A stretch of 19,201 nt of DNA. Origin: JBFJKD01 sp041601945 (GTDB lineage: Bacteria > Pseudomonadota > Gammaproteobacteria > Pseudomonadales > Porticoccaceae). The notes under the pieces are model-generated. The model worked only from the letters and a program-made list of their open reading frames with translations. It was not told the origin of the DNA and made no database searches. The stretch is from positions 1 to 19,201 of the forward strand of contig JBFIHG010000043.1 of NCBI GenBank assembly GCA_041601945.1, in the 5' to 3' direction. The translations under genes were made by a program, and so were the position numbers. Shown in pieces: positions 1 to 7,194 of the stretch (position 1 is the first letter of the stretch; the number at the start of each line of letters is the position of its first letter).

Positions 1-1
1 A

Positions 2-553
2 TGTTTTGAAGAGGCAGGTATCCTGCTGGCCTACGACCGCTATGGCGACCTGGTCAGCTTCAAGGACCCTGCGGTTAAGCAACGCTTTGCGGAGTATCGC
101 GCCGGGCTCAACAACGGCACGTTAAAGTTACTCGATATATGCCGCGACGAACAGTTAACCCTGGCGACCAAACAGATCGCCTACTTCAGCCATTGGGTAA
201 CTCCTGTAGCAGCGCCGCGTCGTTTTGACACACGTTTTTTCGTGTGTCGCGTGCCCGACCATCAGGAGGCGTTAATCGACAATCACGAGGCGGTGTCGCA
301 ATGCTGGCTAACGCCGGCGGAGGCGCTACGCAAAGCCGATGAAGAAAATATGCAAATATTTTTCCCCACCCGCAAACATATTGAAGCGTTAGCGGAGTTT
401 GACGACACCGAGCCATTGTTAAACGCAGTCCTCAAGAAAACCGATATACCGCGCATCCTGCCAATGCGTCAGGACACAGCGGATGGCTTTCGAATTTTGC
501 TGCCTGGCGATGACGGTTACGAATACCGGGAGGTCGCCGAAACACATTACTGA
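2..553 (+). CDS. Nudix hydrolase, NUDT19-like (5' end outside window)
   Basis: The gene enters the window already open and ends at TGA 551-553, giving about 183 C-terminal residues. The first residues, CFEEAGIL, are the end of a Nudix box (GX5EX7REUXEEXGU), whose two glutamates bind metal in this superfamily. Further on, HWVTP, then RRFDTRFF, then a CWLTPAEAL segment followed by FFPTRKHIEAL, is the pattern I know from NUDT19/RP2-type Nudix proteins, which include acyl-CoA and CoA diphosphatases acting on the pyrophosphate of CoA. The assignment to that subfamily is from memory of its motifs; the CoA-binding and N-terminal parts are not visible. Two crotonase genes follow on the same strand, which fits a role around CoA thioesters, but the substrate is inferred. 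An imperfect 18-base tandem repeat overlaps the stop codon. Confidence 0.8.
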   Translation, partial: CFEEAGILLAYDRYGDLVSFKDPAVKQRFAEYRAGLNNGTLKLLDICRDEQLTLATKQIAYFSHWVTPVAAPRRFDTRFFVCRVPDHQEALIDNHEAVSQCWLTPAEALRKADEENMQIFFPTRKHIEALAEFDDTEPLLNAVLKKTDIPRILPMRQDTADGFRILLPGDDGYEYREVAETHY

Positions 554-577
554 CCAACGACACATTACCGACCAAAT
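542..577. repeat. Imperfect 18-bp tandem duplication over the Nudix stop codon
   Basis: Positions 542-559 and 560-577 are two copies of an 18-base unit beginning ACACATTAC and differing at three bases. The first copy contains the Nudix stop codon TGA (551-553); in the second the same place reads CGA. A fragment of a third copy (ACACA) starts at 578. It looks like a local slippage duplication at the gene's 3' end. Confidence 0.7.
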
Positions 578-622
578 ACACAATATCAGCGAACACCGTG
601 GGCCAAGACACAGCGGACTAAA

Positions 623-657
623 ACAACGTGAACAGCAACTCGAACCACAACGTGAAC
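623..657. repeat. 11-bp direct repeat carrying two in-frame GTG start candidates
   Basis: ACAACGTGAAC occurs exactly at 623-633 and again at 647-657. The 24-base spacing is a multiple of three, so both copies place a GTG (628 and 652) in the same frame of crotonase 1. The extra segment would encode an Asn-rich N-terminus of eight residues with no counterpart I know in the family. Confidence 0.6.
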
Positions 658-1434
658 GACAGGCCAGCGTATTTTTTGCGCGACGATACGATTGGACAAA
701 TTGTTTTTAATCAACCCGATAATCGCAACAGCATGACGCCGTCAATGCTAGCGGCGTTTTCAGAGGCACTGGAGCAAGCCATTGCCTGCACGGAATTGCG
801 CTGCCTGGTGATTACCGGTACCGGCACATCGTTTTGTGCAGGCGGTGATTTTAGCGGCGACGCAAAGGACTCCCAGTTAGCTTTTTCCCACGAGGCGCTA
901 AAACAGACTTACCGTAGCTGTATGCGCATCGGCGCGGTCGCAGTACCGGTGATTGGCGCGTTGAATGGCCACGCTATCGGTGGCGGCTTTGGTGTGGCGC
1001 TGCTCACGGATATGCGCGTCGCCAATCAGGACGCCCTGTACGGCGCCAACTTCGCACGCCTGGGCATGCATTCGGGGATGTCGATTTCCTATATGCTGCC
1101 ACGTCTGATTGGTCTGGCCCGGGCCAATGAATTAATGTTTACCGGACGCCGTATCAGCGGCGCCGAGGCGGAGCGCATAGGCCTGGTTAATTATGCCGTA
1201 CCCGCTGCGGACGTCCTGCCCAAAGCGCTCGCTCTCGCGCAGGAAATTGCCGCCTGCGCGCCCACGGCGGTGCGCATGATGAAGCGTTCCATGGTGCTGA
1301 ATTACGACTGGAATCCCACCGCCAAACTGGATTACGAGGCCCTCTGTCAGGCGACCACCTTTGCATCCCGAGATGGTCGCGAAGGCATAAATGCTTTACT
1401 GGAAAAACGCGAACCCCGATTTACCGGTGAATAG
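628..1434 (+). CDS. Enoyl-CoA hydratase/isomerase family protein (crotonase 1)
   Basis: This 268-residue crotonase-fold protein is of normal family length. The oxyanion-hole loops are visible as SFCAGGDF (residues 68-75) and NGHAIGGGFG (about 113-122), which bind the CoA thioester carbonyl. Of the two glutamates that act in hydratases (Glu144 and Glu164 in rat mitochondrial crotonase), the second is kept as Glu168 in ARANELMFTG, while the first is replaced by Phe142 in YGANFARLG. In the family, keeping only the second glutamate is typical of delta3,delta2-enoyl-CoA isomerases, so isomerase or another crotonase reaction is as possible as hydration. The start is uncertain: GTG at 628 and GTG at 652 are in frame, sit in an 11-base direct repeat, and neither has a clear Shine-Dalgarno. 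It lies 74 bases after the Nudix gene, probably in one transcript with it. Confidence 0.85.
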   Translation: MNSNSNHNVNDRPAYFLRDDTIGQIVFNQPDNRNSMTPSMLAAFSEALEQAIACTELRCLVITGTGTSFCAGGDFSGDAKDSQLAFSHEALKQTYRSCMRIGAVAVPVIGALNGHAIGGGFGVALLTDMRVANQDALYGANFARLGMHSGMSISYMLPRLIGLARANELMFTGRRISGAEAERIGLVNYAVPAADVLPKALALAQEIAACAPTAVRMMKRSMVLNYDWNPTAKLDYEALCQATTFASRDGREGINALLEKREPRFTGE

Positions 1435-1444
1435 CCGAACGGTT

Positions 1445-1465
1445 TGTCGCCGATCACAGGCGACA
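1445..1465 (+). other. Intergenic hairpin between the two crotonase genes
   Basis: TGTCGCC (1445-1451) and GGCGACA (1459-1465) form a perfect 7-bp stem with a 7-base loop just downstream of the crotonase 1 stop codon. The bases after it (TAATTCTC) are not a proper U-tract, so this is more likely an RNA stability or partial termination element than a full terminator. It could lower expression of the second gene relative to the first. Confidence 0.4.
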
Positions 1466-1519
1466 TAATTCTCCCAGTCGCATAACCGAACTTATTCATT
1501 ACCTGCCAGGACGAACAGT

Positions 1520-2329
1520 ATGCCAACTTCAGCAACCCCAGAACGTCATCCCGAGGGACGAATCAGCCTCGAAATTCGTGGACATTTGCTATTGATGGGC
1601 ATCGACCGCCCGGAAAAATATAACGGGTTTACCCCAAAAATGTTTACCGAACTGGCCAATGCCTACGCGCAACTGGAGGAAAATTCAGAATTGCGGGTCG
1701 GCGTTTTATTCGCCCACGGCAAGCATTTTACTGCCGGACTGGATTTACCTAAATTTTCCGCCGCCATGGCTTCGGGAGAACCGATCCTCCCCACTAATGG
1801 TATCGATCCCTTTGCGTTGCGCGGCACGCCCCGTGCAAAACCGATTGTCAGCGCGGTCCATGGTATTTGTTTTACCGCGGGAATCGAATTGATGCTCGCC
1901 ACCGAAATAGTGATCGCCGCGGACGATACCCGCTTTGCGCAAATGGAAGTGGGGCGGGGCATTATGGCAACTGGGGGCGCAACCGTGCGCATGGTGCAAC
2001 GGGGCGGCTGGGGCAATGCCATGCAGGTACTACTGACCGGCGGCGAATTCAGTGCCGCACAGGCATTGCATTACCAGTTTGTGCAGGAAGTGTTACCGAT
2101 GGAAGAAGTGCTACCACGGGCCATCGCGCTGGCCGAAATCATAGCCAAGCAGGCGCCTCTCGCCGTCCAGGCTACATTAAAAAGTGCGCGCACTTACGTG
2201 CTTGAAGGTCAGGACGCCGCCGTCGCCGATTTTACTGATGCCATGCAGCGCCTCGCTGGCACGGCAGACGCACAGGAAGGCGTGCAATCATTTATTGAAA
2301 AACGGCCACCGATTTTTAGTGGCCGCTGA
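1520..2329 (+). CDS. Crotonase/enoyl-CoA hydratase family protein (crotonase 2)
   Basis: A 269-residue crotonase-fold protein. Oxyanion-hole loops appear as FTAGLDL (residues 70-76) and HGICFTAGIEL (about 114-124). The residue matching rat crotonase Glu144 is present as Glu143 (QMEVGRGI), but that matching Glu164 is Gln169 (GNAMQVLLTG). It is therefore the mirror image of crotonase 1, which lacks the first glutamate. The ATG at 1520 has an AGGA (1508-1511) eight bases upstream, a good ribosome site. The two proteins are clearly divergent, so this is not a recent duplication. The gene meets sucD tail to tail with only 27 bases between stop codons, and its last codons contain the terminator of the opposing operon. 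The reaction and substrate cannot be named from sequence; acyl-CoA metabolism is the family-level statement. Confidence 0.85.
   Translation: MPTSATPERHPEGRISLEIRGHLLLMGIDRPEKYNGFTPKMFTELANAYAQLEENSELRVGVLFAHGKHFTAGLDLPKFSAAMASGEPILPTNGIDPFALRGTPRAKPIVSAVHGICFTAGIELMLATEIVIAADDTRFAQMEVGRGIMATGGATVRMVQRGGWGNAMQVLLTGGEFSAAQALHYQFVQEVLPMEEVLPRAIALAEIIAKQAPLAVQATLKSARTYVLEGQDAAVADFTDAMQRLAGTADAQEGVQSFIEKRPPIFSGR
2298..2325 (-). terminator. Rho-independent terminator of the sdh-suc operon, inside crotonase 2
   Basis: Read on the minus strand, CGGCCAC (2325-2319) pairs with GTGGCCG (2309-2303) in a GC-rich 7-bp stem with a 9-base loop, directly followed by TTTTT (2302-2298). It begins about 32 bases after the sucD stop codon. 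On the plus strand the same bases are coding sequence of crotonase 2 and the hairpin is followed by CTGAA, so it should act in one direction only. Confidence 0.8.
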
Positions 2330-2356
2330 AGCGTTACTCACGAGCGTCAAGAATAA

Positions 2357-3229
2357 TTACCAGCCCGTAACTTCCTTGAGCCCGTTGCCAATTTCCGCGA
2401 GGCTGCGCACGGTTTTAACACCGGCATCTTCCAGCGCCGCAAATTTTTCGTCGGCCGTACCCTTACCACCCGAGATAATCGCGCCAGCATGGCCCATCCG
2501 TTTCCCTGCTGGCGCAGTGACGCCGGCAATATAGGAGACGACCGGTTTGCTGACATTGGCCTTGATATAAGCGGCCGCCTCTTCCTCGGCGGTGCCACCG
2601 ATCTCACCAATCATCACAATCGCTTCGGTTTTCGGGTCGCGCTCAAACAGCGCCAGAATATCGATAAAACTGGAACCGGGAATGGGGTCCCCACCAATAC
2701 CTACACAGGTCGACTGACCAAACCCGTAGTCCGTGGTCTGCTTAACCGCTTCGTAGGTCAGCGTACCGGAGCGCGAGACAACACCTACTTTGCCCGGCAA
2801 ATGTATACTCCCGGGCATAATGCCAATTTTACATTCGCCCGGGGTGATGACACCCGGACAGTTCGGTCCAATCAGGCGCACACCCAGTTCGTCGCAGCGT
2901 GCCTTGCACACCAGCATATCCAGGGTAGGAATACCTTCCGTGATACACACGATCAGCTTCACGCCAGCATTGGTCGCTTCCAGAATCGAGTCTTTACAAA
3001 AGGGTGCCGGCACATAAATCACTGAAGCATCCGCGCTGGTGGCTGCCACCGCATCACTTACCGTATTAAAAACAGGCAATCCAAGATGGGTTTGACCGCC
3101 CTTACCCGGTGTCACGCCGCCCACCATATTGGTGCCATAGGCGATAGCCTGCTCGGAGTGCATGGTGCCCTGGGAACCGGTAAAACCCTGACAGATAACC
3201 CGCGTGTTTTTGTCAATTAAAATACTCAT
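2357..3229 (-). CDS. sucD: Succinyl-CoA synthetase alpha subunit
   Basis: This subunit binds CoA and carries the phosphohistidine intermediate as succinyl-CoA is converted to succinate with formation of ATP or GTP. At 290 residues it matches the usual length. The CoA-binding Rossmann part is at the N-terminus (GFTGSQGTMHSEQAI, then GGVTPGKGG), and the phosphorylated histidine is His247 in GKRMGHAGAII, the same position as in E. coli. The start ATG overlaps the sucC stop by one base (TAATG), with a strong GGAGGGG ribosome site in the end of sucC, so the two subunits are probably translationally coupled. It is the last gene of the TCA operon and is followed by a terminator about 32 bases on. 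Nothing is unusual in the protein. Confidence 0.98.
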   Translation of the reverse strand: MSILIDKNTRVICQGFTGSQGTMHSEQAIAYGTNMVGGVTPGKGGQTHLGLPVFNTVSDAVAATSADASVIYVPAPFCKDSILEATNAGVKLIVCITEGIPTLDMLVCKARCDELGVRLIGPNCPGVITPGECKIGIMPGSIHLPGKVGVVSRSGTLTYEAVKQTTDYGFGQSTCVGIGGDPIPGSSFIDILALFERDPKTEAIVMIGEIGGTAEEEAAAYIKANVSKPVVSYIAGVTAPAGKRMGHAGAIISGGKGTADEKFAALEDAGVKTVRSLAEIGNGLKEVTGW

Positions 3230-4395
3230 TACTTCCCCTCCGCCGCTTTAACAACTGCCTGCGCGGCATCGGTCAAGCTGGTTGCTGCAATAATATTTAA
3301 ACCACTGTCGGCCAATAATTTGGAACCGACTTCGGCGTTATTGCCTTCGAGACGCACCACCACTGGCACATTGACGCCAACCTCTGCGACGGCGCCGATA
3401 ATACCTTCCGCAATCAAATCACAGCGCACAATACCGCCAAAAATATTCACCAACACCGCTTTTACATTGGTGTCGGATAAAATTATTTTAAATGCTTCAG
3501 TGACGCGTTCTTTGGTGGCACCGCCGCCCACGTCGAGAAAATTGGCCGGTGCTCCGCCGTGAATTTTCACGATATCCATGGTGCCCATGGCCAGTCCTGC
3601 ACCGTTCACCAGACAACCGATATTGCCATCCAGCGCCACGTAATTAAGATCCCAGGACGCCGCCAGCGCCTCCCGCTCATCGTCCTGTGTGATGTCGTGT
3701 AGCGCTGCCATTTCCGGTTGCCGGTACAGGGCGTTGCCATCGATATTAATTTTTGCATCGAGACAGTGGAGGTTACCCTCGGTGGTAATCACCAGCGGGT
3801 TTATTTCCAGTAGCGCAAGATCTTTGTCCTGGAATAATTTCGCCAACCCCAGAAAAATATGCGTGAACTGTTTGATCTGATCGCCGCTAAGTCCCAACTT
3901 AAACGCCAGCTCGCGACCCTGGTAAGGCTGGGCACCGGTGAGTGGGTCAATGGTTGCCTTAAGAATTTTTTCCGGAGTTTCGTGGGCTACTTTCTCAATT
4001 TCCACACCACCCTCGGTGGAGGCCATAAATACAACCCGGCGCGAGGAGCGATCCACCACCGCGCCCAGATATAATTCGTCGGCGATATCCGTACAGGATT
4101 CCACCAATATTCGACTGACCGGCTGGCCGGCTGCGTCAGTCTGATAGGTCACCAGCCGCTTGCCCAACCACTGTTGTGCAAACGCTCTGATTTCTTCTTT
4201 CGAGGACACCAGCTTTACACCACCCGCCTTGCCGCGCCCACCGGCGTGCACCTGCGCCTTGACCACCCAACGATCACCCGGGATTTTGTCAGCGGCAGCC
4301 ACCGCTTCTTCAACTGTCGCGGCCGCGATGCCGATGGATACCGGCAGCCCGTATTCGGCAAACAATTGTTTACCCTGATATTCGTGCAAATTCAT
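3229..4395 (-). CDS. sucC: Succinyl-CoA synthetase beta subunit
   Basis: The 388-residue beta subunit holds the nucleotide-binding ATP-grasp domain and the succinate site of the cytosolic succinyl-CoA synthetase heterotetramer. The N-terminus MNLHEYQGKQLF is the family signature, followed by WVVKAQVHAGGRGKAGG in the ATP-grasp part; DVGGGATKERV and NIFGGIVRCDLIAEGI lie in the C-terminal ligase domain near the succinate site. Length equals that of E. coli SucC. ATG 4395 is preceded by AGGAAG with 5-base spacing. It starts 44 bases after lpd and overlaps sucD by one base. Nucleotide preference (ADP or GDP) cannot be read with confidence. Confidence 0.98.
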   Translation of the reverse strand: MNLHEYQGKQLFAEYGLPVSIGIAAATVEEAVAAADKIPGDRWVVKAQVHAGGRGKAGGVKLVSSKEEIRAFAQQWLGKRLVTYQTDAAGQPVSRILVESCTDIADELYLGAVVDRSSRRVVFMASTEGGVEIEKVAHETPEKILKATIDPLTGAQPYQGRELAFKLGLSGDQIKQFTHIFLGLAKLFQDKDLALLEINPLVITTEGNLHCLDAKINIDGNALYRQPEMAALHDITQDDEREALAASWDLNYVALDGNIGCLVNGAGLAMGTMDIVKIHGGAPANFLDVGGGATKERVTEAFKIILSDTNVKAVLVNIFGGIVRCDLIAEGIIGAVAEVGVNVPVVVRLEGNNAEVGSKLLADSGLNIIAATSLTDAAQAVVKAAEGK

Positions 4396-4439
4396 AGTAA
4401 CTTCCTGAAGCGAGAATTAATGTTAGGCGGCGGTACCGT

Positions 4440-5885
4440 TCACTTTTTACGTTTGCGACGGTTTGCGACGTGAATGGCGTGTCCGTTAACCGCGAGCGCG
4501 GCTTCGTGCACAGCTTCGGACAGGGTCGGATGGCCGAACACCATCATACCGATATCTTCAGCGCTGGAGCCAAACTCCATGGCAATAGCCACCTGCTGCA
4601 CCAAATCGGCGGCCGAGGGGCCCATAATATGGCAACCGAGAATACGATCCGTGTCGGCGTGGGCAATCATCTTCACCATACCTTCCGTCTCATCTGCCGC
4701 CAGTGCGCGACCGCTTGCGGCAAACGGAAATACACCGATATTGTAGGGTTCCCCGGATTGTTTTAACTGTTCTTCCGTCTGGCCCACGGAAGCAATTTCC
4801 GGGTGGGTATAAATCACGTTGGGAATAATGTCGTAGTTCATCTGGGTTTTTTGTCCGGCGATACGCTCGGCAACCATTACCCCTTCTTCGGAACCCTTGT
4901 GCGCCAGCATCGGTCCGCGCACGATGTCGCCGATAGCCCACACACCGGGCGCGTTGGTGGCGCAGCATTCGTCCACAAAAATGGAACCCCGTTCATCGAG
5001 ATTCACACCGCTGTCCTGCGCCAGCAAATGCTCCGTGTTTGGCCGACGACCGACGCAAACAATCAACTTGTCAAATGTTTCCTGGTGTTCCTCATCGTTC
5101 GCATTTTGAAATGTCACCACCACTTTGTTCTTTTTAACTTCCGTACCGGTTACCCGGCATCCCAGGCGAATATCCAGGCCCTGCTTGCTAAATATTTTGT
5201 TGGCGTCCCGGGCAATTTGTTTGTCCATCATCGCCAGAAATACGTCGAGGGCCTCCAGCAACACCACGTCCGAGCCAAGACGATTCCAGACACTACCCAG
5301 TTCCAGCCCGATAACTCCGGCGCCGATAATACCGAGGCGTTTGGGGACTTTGGTGAGCGCCAGCGCGCCTGAAGAATCGATAATGGTGTCACCGTTGATG
5401 GGTGCCACGGGAATATCGATTGGCTGCGACCCAGTTGCCAACACCACATGTTCCGCGGCCAGGATTTGTACATTACCCTGGTGATCAGTAAATTCTACTT
5501 TGTGCCCCGCCAGCAGCTTACCGGTGCCATACAGTGCCGTGACCTCGTTACTTTTAAACAGCCCGGCGATACCGCCGGTGAGCTGTTTGACGATTTGATC
5601 CTTGCGGCCAATCATTTTGCCCACATCCAGAGCCACATCCTTGACCCCAATACCGTGTTTGTCGAAGGACGACAGGGCTTCGGAGTAGAGATACGAGCTA
5701 TCCAGCAATGCCTTCGAGGGAATACAGCCCACGTTGAGGCAGGTGCCGCCATTAACCCCGTCGCCCTCCGCCGTCACGTATTTTTCAATACAGGCGGTCT
5801 TCAGGCCGAGTTGCGCCGCACGTATCGCGCAGACATAACCGGCGGGGCCGGAGCCAATCACAATCACGTCGTATTTATCAGCCAT
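4440..5885 (-). CDS. lpd: Dihydrolipoamide dehydrogenase (E3)
   Basis: This FAD enzyme reoxidises the dihydrolipoyl group of the E2 component and passes electrons to NAD+. The 481-residue protein shows, in order: an FAD-binding GSGPAG (11-16), the redox disulfide CLNVGC (Cys49 and Cys54), an NAD-binding GAGVIGLELG in mid-protein, the second FAD motif around GVWAIGDIV, and the C-terminal His452-Glu457 pair of HPTLSE that acts as the active-site base of the partner subunit. Its place between sucB and sucC, as in Pseudomonas lpdG, marks it as the E3 for 2-oxoglutarate dehydrogenase, though such an enzyme may also serve other complexes. The C-terminus is a basic RRKRKK tail whose codons include a perfect 10-base tandem repeat (4451-4470). 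The ribosome site AGGCGA is modest. Confidence 0.97.
   Translation of the reverse strand: MADKYDVIVIGSGPAGYVCAIRAAQLGLKTACIEKYVTAEGDGVNGGTCLNVGCIPSKALLDSSYLYSEALSSFDKHGIGVKDVALDVGKMIGRKDQIVKQLTGGIAGLFKSNEVTALYGTGKLLAGHKVEFTDHQGNVQILAAEHVVLATGSQPIDIPVAPINGDTIIDSSGALALTKVPKRLGIIGAGVIGLELGSVWNRLGSDVVLLEALDVFLAMMDKQIARDANKIFSKQGLDIRLGCRVTGTEVKKNKVVVTFQNANDEEHQETFDKLIVCVGRRPNTEHLLAQDSGVNLDERGSIFVDECCATNAPGVWAIGDIVRGPMLAHKGSEEGVMVAERIAGQKTQMNYDIIPNVIYTHPEIASVGQTEEQLKQSGEPYNIGVFPFAASGRALAADETEGMVKMIAHADTDRILGCHIMGPSAADLVQQVAIAMEFGSSAEDIGMMVFGHPTLSEAVHEAALAVNGHAIHVANRRKRKK
4451..4470. repeat. Perfect 10-bp tandem repeat at the 3' end of lpd
   Basis: GTTTGCGACG occurs twice back to back. On the coding strand it spans the codons for V-A-N-R-R-K just before the stop. 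Similar basic tails occur in related Lpd proteins, so this may be coincidence of codon choice. Confidence 0.5.
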
Positions 5886-5924
5886 AATTTCGCCTAAATA
5901 TATTAATTATCAATAATTTAAATG

Positions 5925-7172
5925 CTATATCTCAAGTAATATCTTCGCAGGATTTTCGATCATTTCTTTGATTGCTAACAGAAACAGAACCGCGTCTCTA
6001 CCGTCTACCAAACGGTGATCATAGGACAGCGCGAGGTTCATCATCGGGCGAATAACCATGACTCCCTGTTCAGCGATAGGTCGCTCCTTAATCGTGTGCA
6101 TACCCAGAATGGCGGTCTGTGGCGGATTGAGAATCGGTGTGGATAACAGCGACCCGTAGACCCCGCCATTGGTAATAGTGAACGTGCCACCGATCATTTC
6201 CTCGATCGTCAATTTGTTGTCCCGCGCACGGGCCCCAAATTCCGCAATTTTGCTCTCTACTTCCGCCAAGCTCATTTGATCCGCATCGCGCAATACCGGC
6301 ACCACCAGGCCACGATCGGTGGAGACCGCCACACCCACATCCTGATAACCGTGATAGACCACATCGCTGCCGTCAATAGATGCATTGACCAACGGGAAGC
6401 GCTTCAGAGCTTCCACCGAAGCGCGCACAAAGAAACTCATAAACCCGAGTCGGGTGCCGTTGTGCATTTTACTGAACTGCTCCTTGAACTCGTTACGCAG
6501 CTCAATAATACGGTGCATGTCGACTTCGTTGAAGGTGGTGAGCATCGCAGTGTTTTGCGTTACTTGCAGCAGACGTTCGGCAATGCGCGCCCGCATACGG
6601 GTCATCGGCACGCGTTTTTCAACGCGCTCACCTGGTACGGCAACACTCGGTGTCGGTGCCGAAACAGCCTGTGTCGCCTGTGCCTTTTCTTCGCCGGTTG
6701 CCGCTTCGGGTGCGGCCGATGGTGCCACTGTCGCAGGTTGATAATTCGCGACATCTTCTTTGGTGATACGCCCATCCCGGCCGGAACCGGTCACGGAAGC
6801 CAGGTCGATGCCGCGTTGATCGGCTATCTTGCGGGCAGCGGGGCTGGCAATCGGCGCAGTATTATCTTCCGCGTCAGCGACCGCCGCCGCATCGCCTGCA
6901 CCACTATCGGCAGGCGCCACATCGACAGTACCCTCGCCCGCCTGAATCCGGGCGACGACCTCGCCGCTCAGTACCGTGTCCCCTTCCCCCTTGAGAAATT
7001 CTCGAACAGTTCCCGTCGTGGGTGACACAACTTCCAGTACCACCTTGTCGGTCTCGATATCCACCAGCAGTTCATCGCGCTCCACCGCCTCCCCCGGCTG
7101 TTTGTGCCAGGTTGCGATGGATCCTTCCTGAACAGACTCGGGAAAAGTTGGGGCTTTTATCTCAATGATCAT
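5925..7172 (-). CDS. sucB: 2-oxoglutarate dehydrogenase E2, dihydrolipoyl succinyltransferase
   Basis: E2 forms the core of the cytosolic 2-oxoglutarate dehydrogenase complex and moves the succinyl group from E1 to CoA by way of its lipoyl arm. The 415 residues show one lipoyl domain (1 to about 78) with the lipoylated Lys43 in ETDKVV, an Asp/Ala-rich linker, a peripheral subunit-binding domain from about 105 to 142 (SPAARKIADQRGID), a second Ala/Pro/Thr-rich linker, and the catalytic acyltransferase domain ending with SYDHRLVDGRDAV, where His386 and Asp390 are the catalytic pair. A single lipoyl domain is usual for SucB. ATG 7172 has AGGAAG seven bases upstream and lies 22 bases after sucA. 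Another 39 bases separate it from lpd. Confidence 0.98.
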   Translation of the reverse strand: MIIEIKAPTFPESVQEGSIATWHKQPGEAVERDELLVDIETDKVVLEVVSPTTGTVREFLKGEGDTVLSGEVVARIQAGEGTVDVAPADSGAGDAAAVADAEDNTAPIASPAARKIADQRGIDLASVTGSGRDGRITKEDVANYQPATVAPSAAPEAATGEEKAQATQAVSAPTPSVAVPGERVEKRVPMTRMRARIAERLLQVTQNTAMLTTFNEVDMHRIIELRNEFKEQFSKMHNGTRLGFMSFFVRASVEALKRFPLVNASIDGSDVVYHGYQDVGVAVSTDRGLVVPVLRDADQMSLAEVESKIAEFGARARDNKLTIEEMIGGTFTITNGGVYGSLLSTPILNPPQTAILGMHTIKERPIAEQGVMVIRPMMNLALSYDHRLVDGRDAVLFLLAIKEMIENPAKILLEI

Positions 7173-7194
7173 CAGTTAACTTCCTTTCTGGCAG

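Noticed and set aside
186..416. Open frame on the minus strand within the Nudix gene, and many similar frames across the window
   Set aside because: These are reading-frame shadows of well-supported genes and lack family motifs or translation signals of their own.
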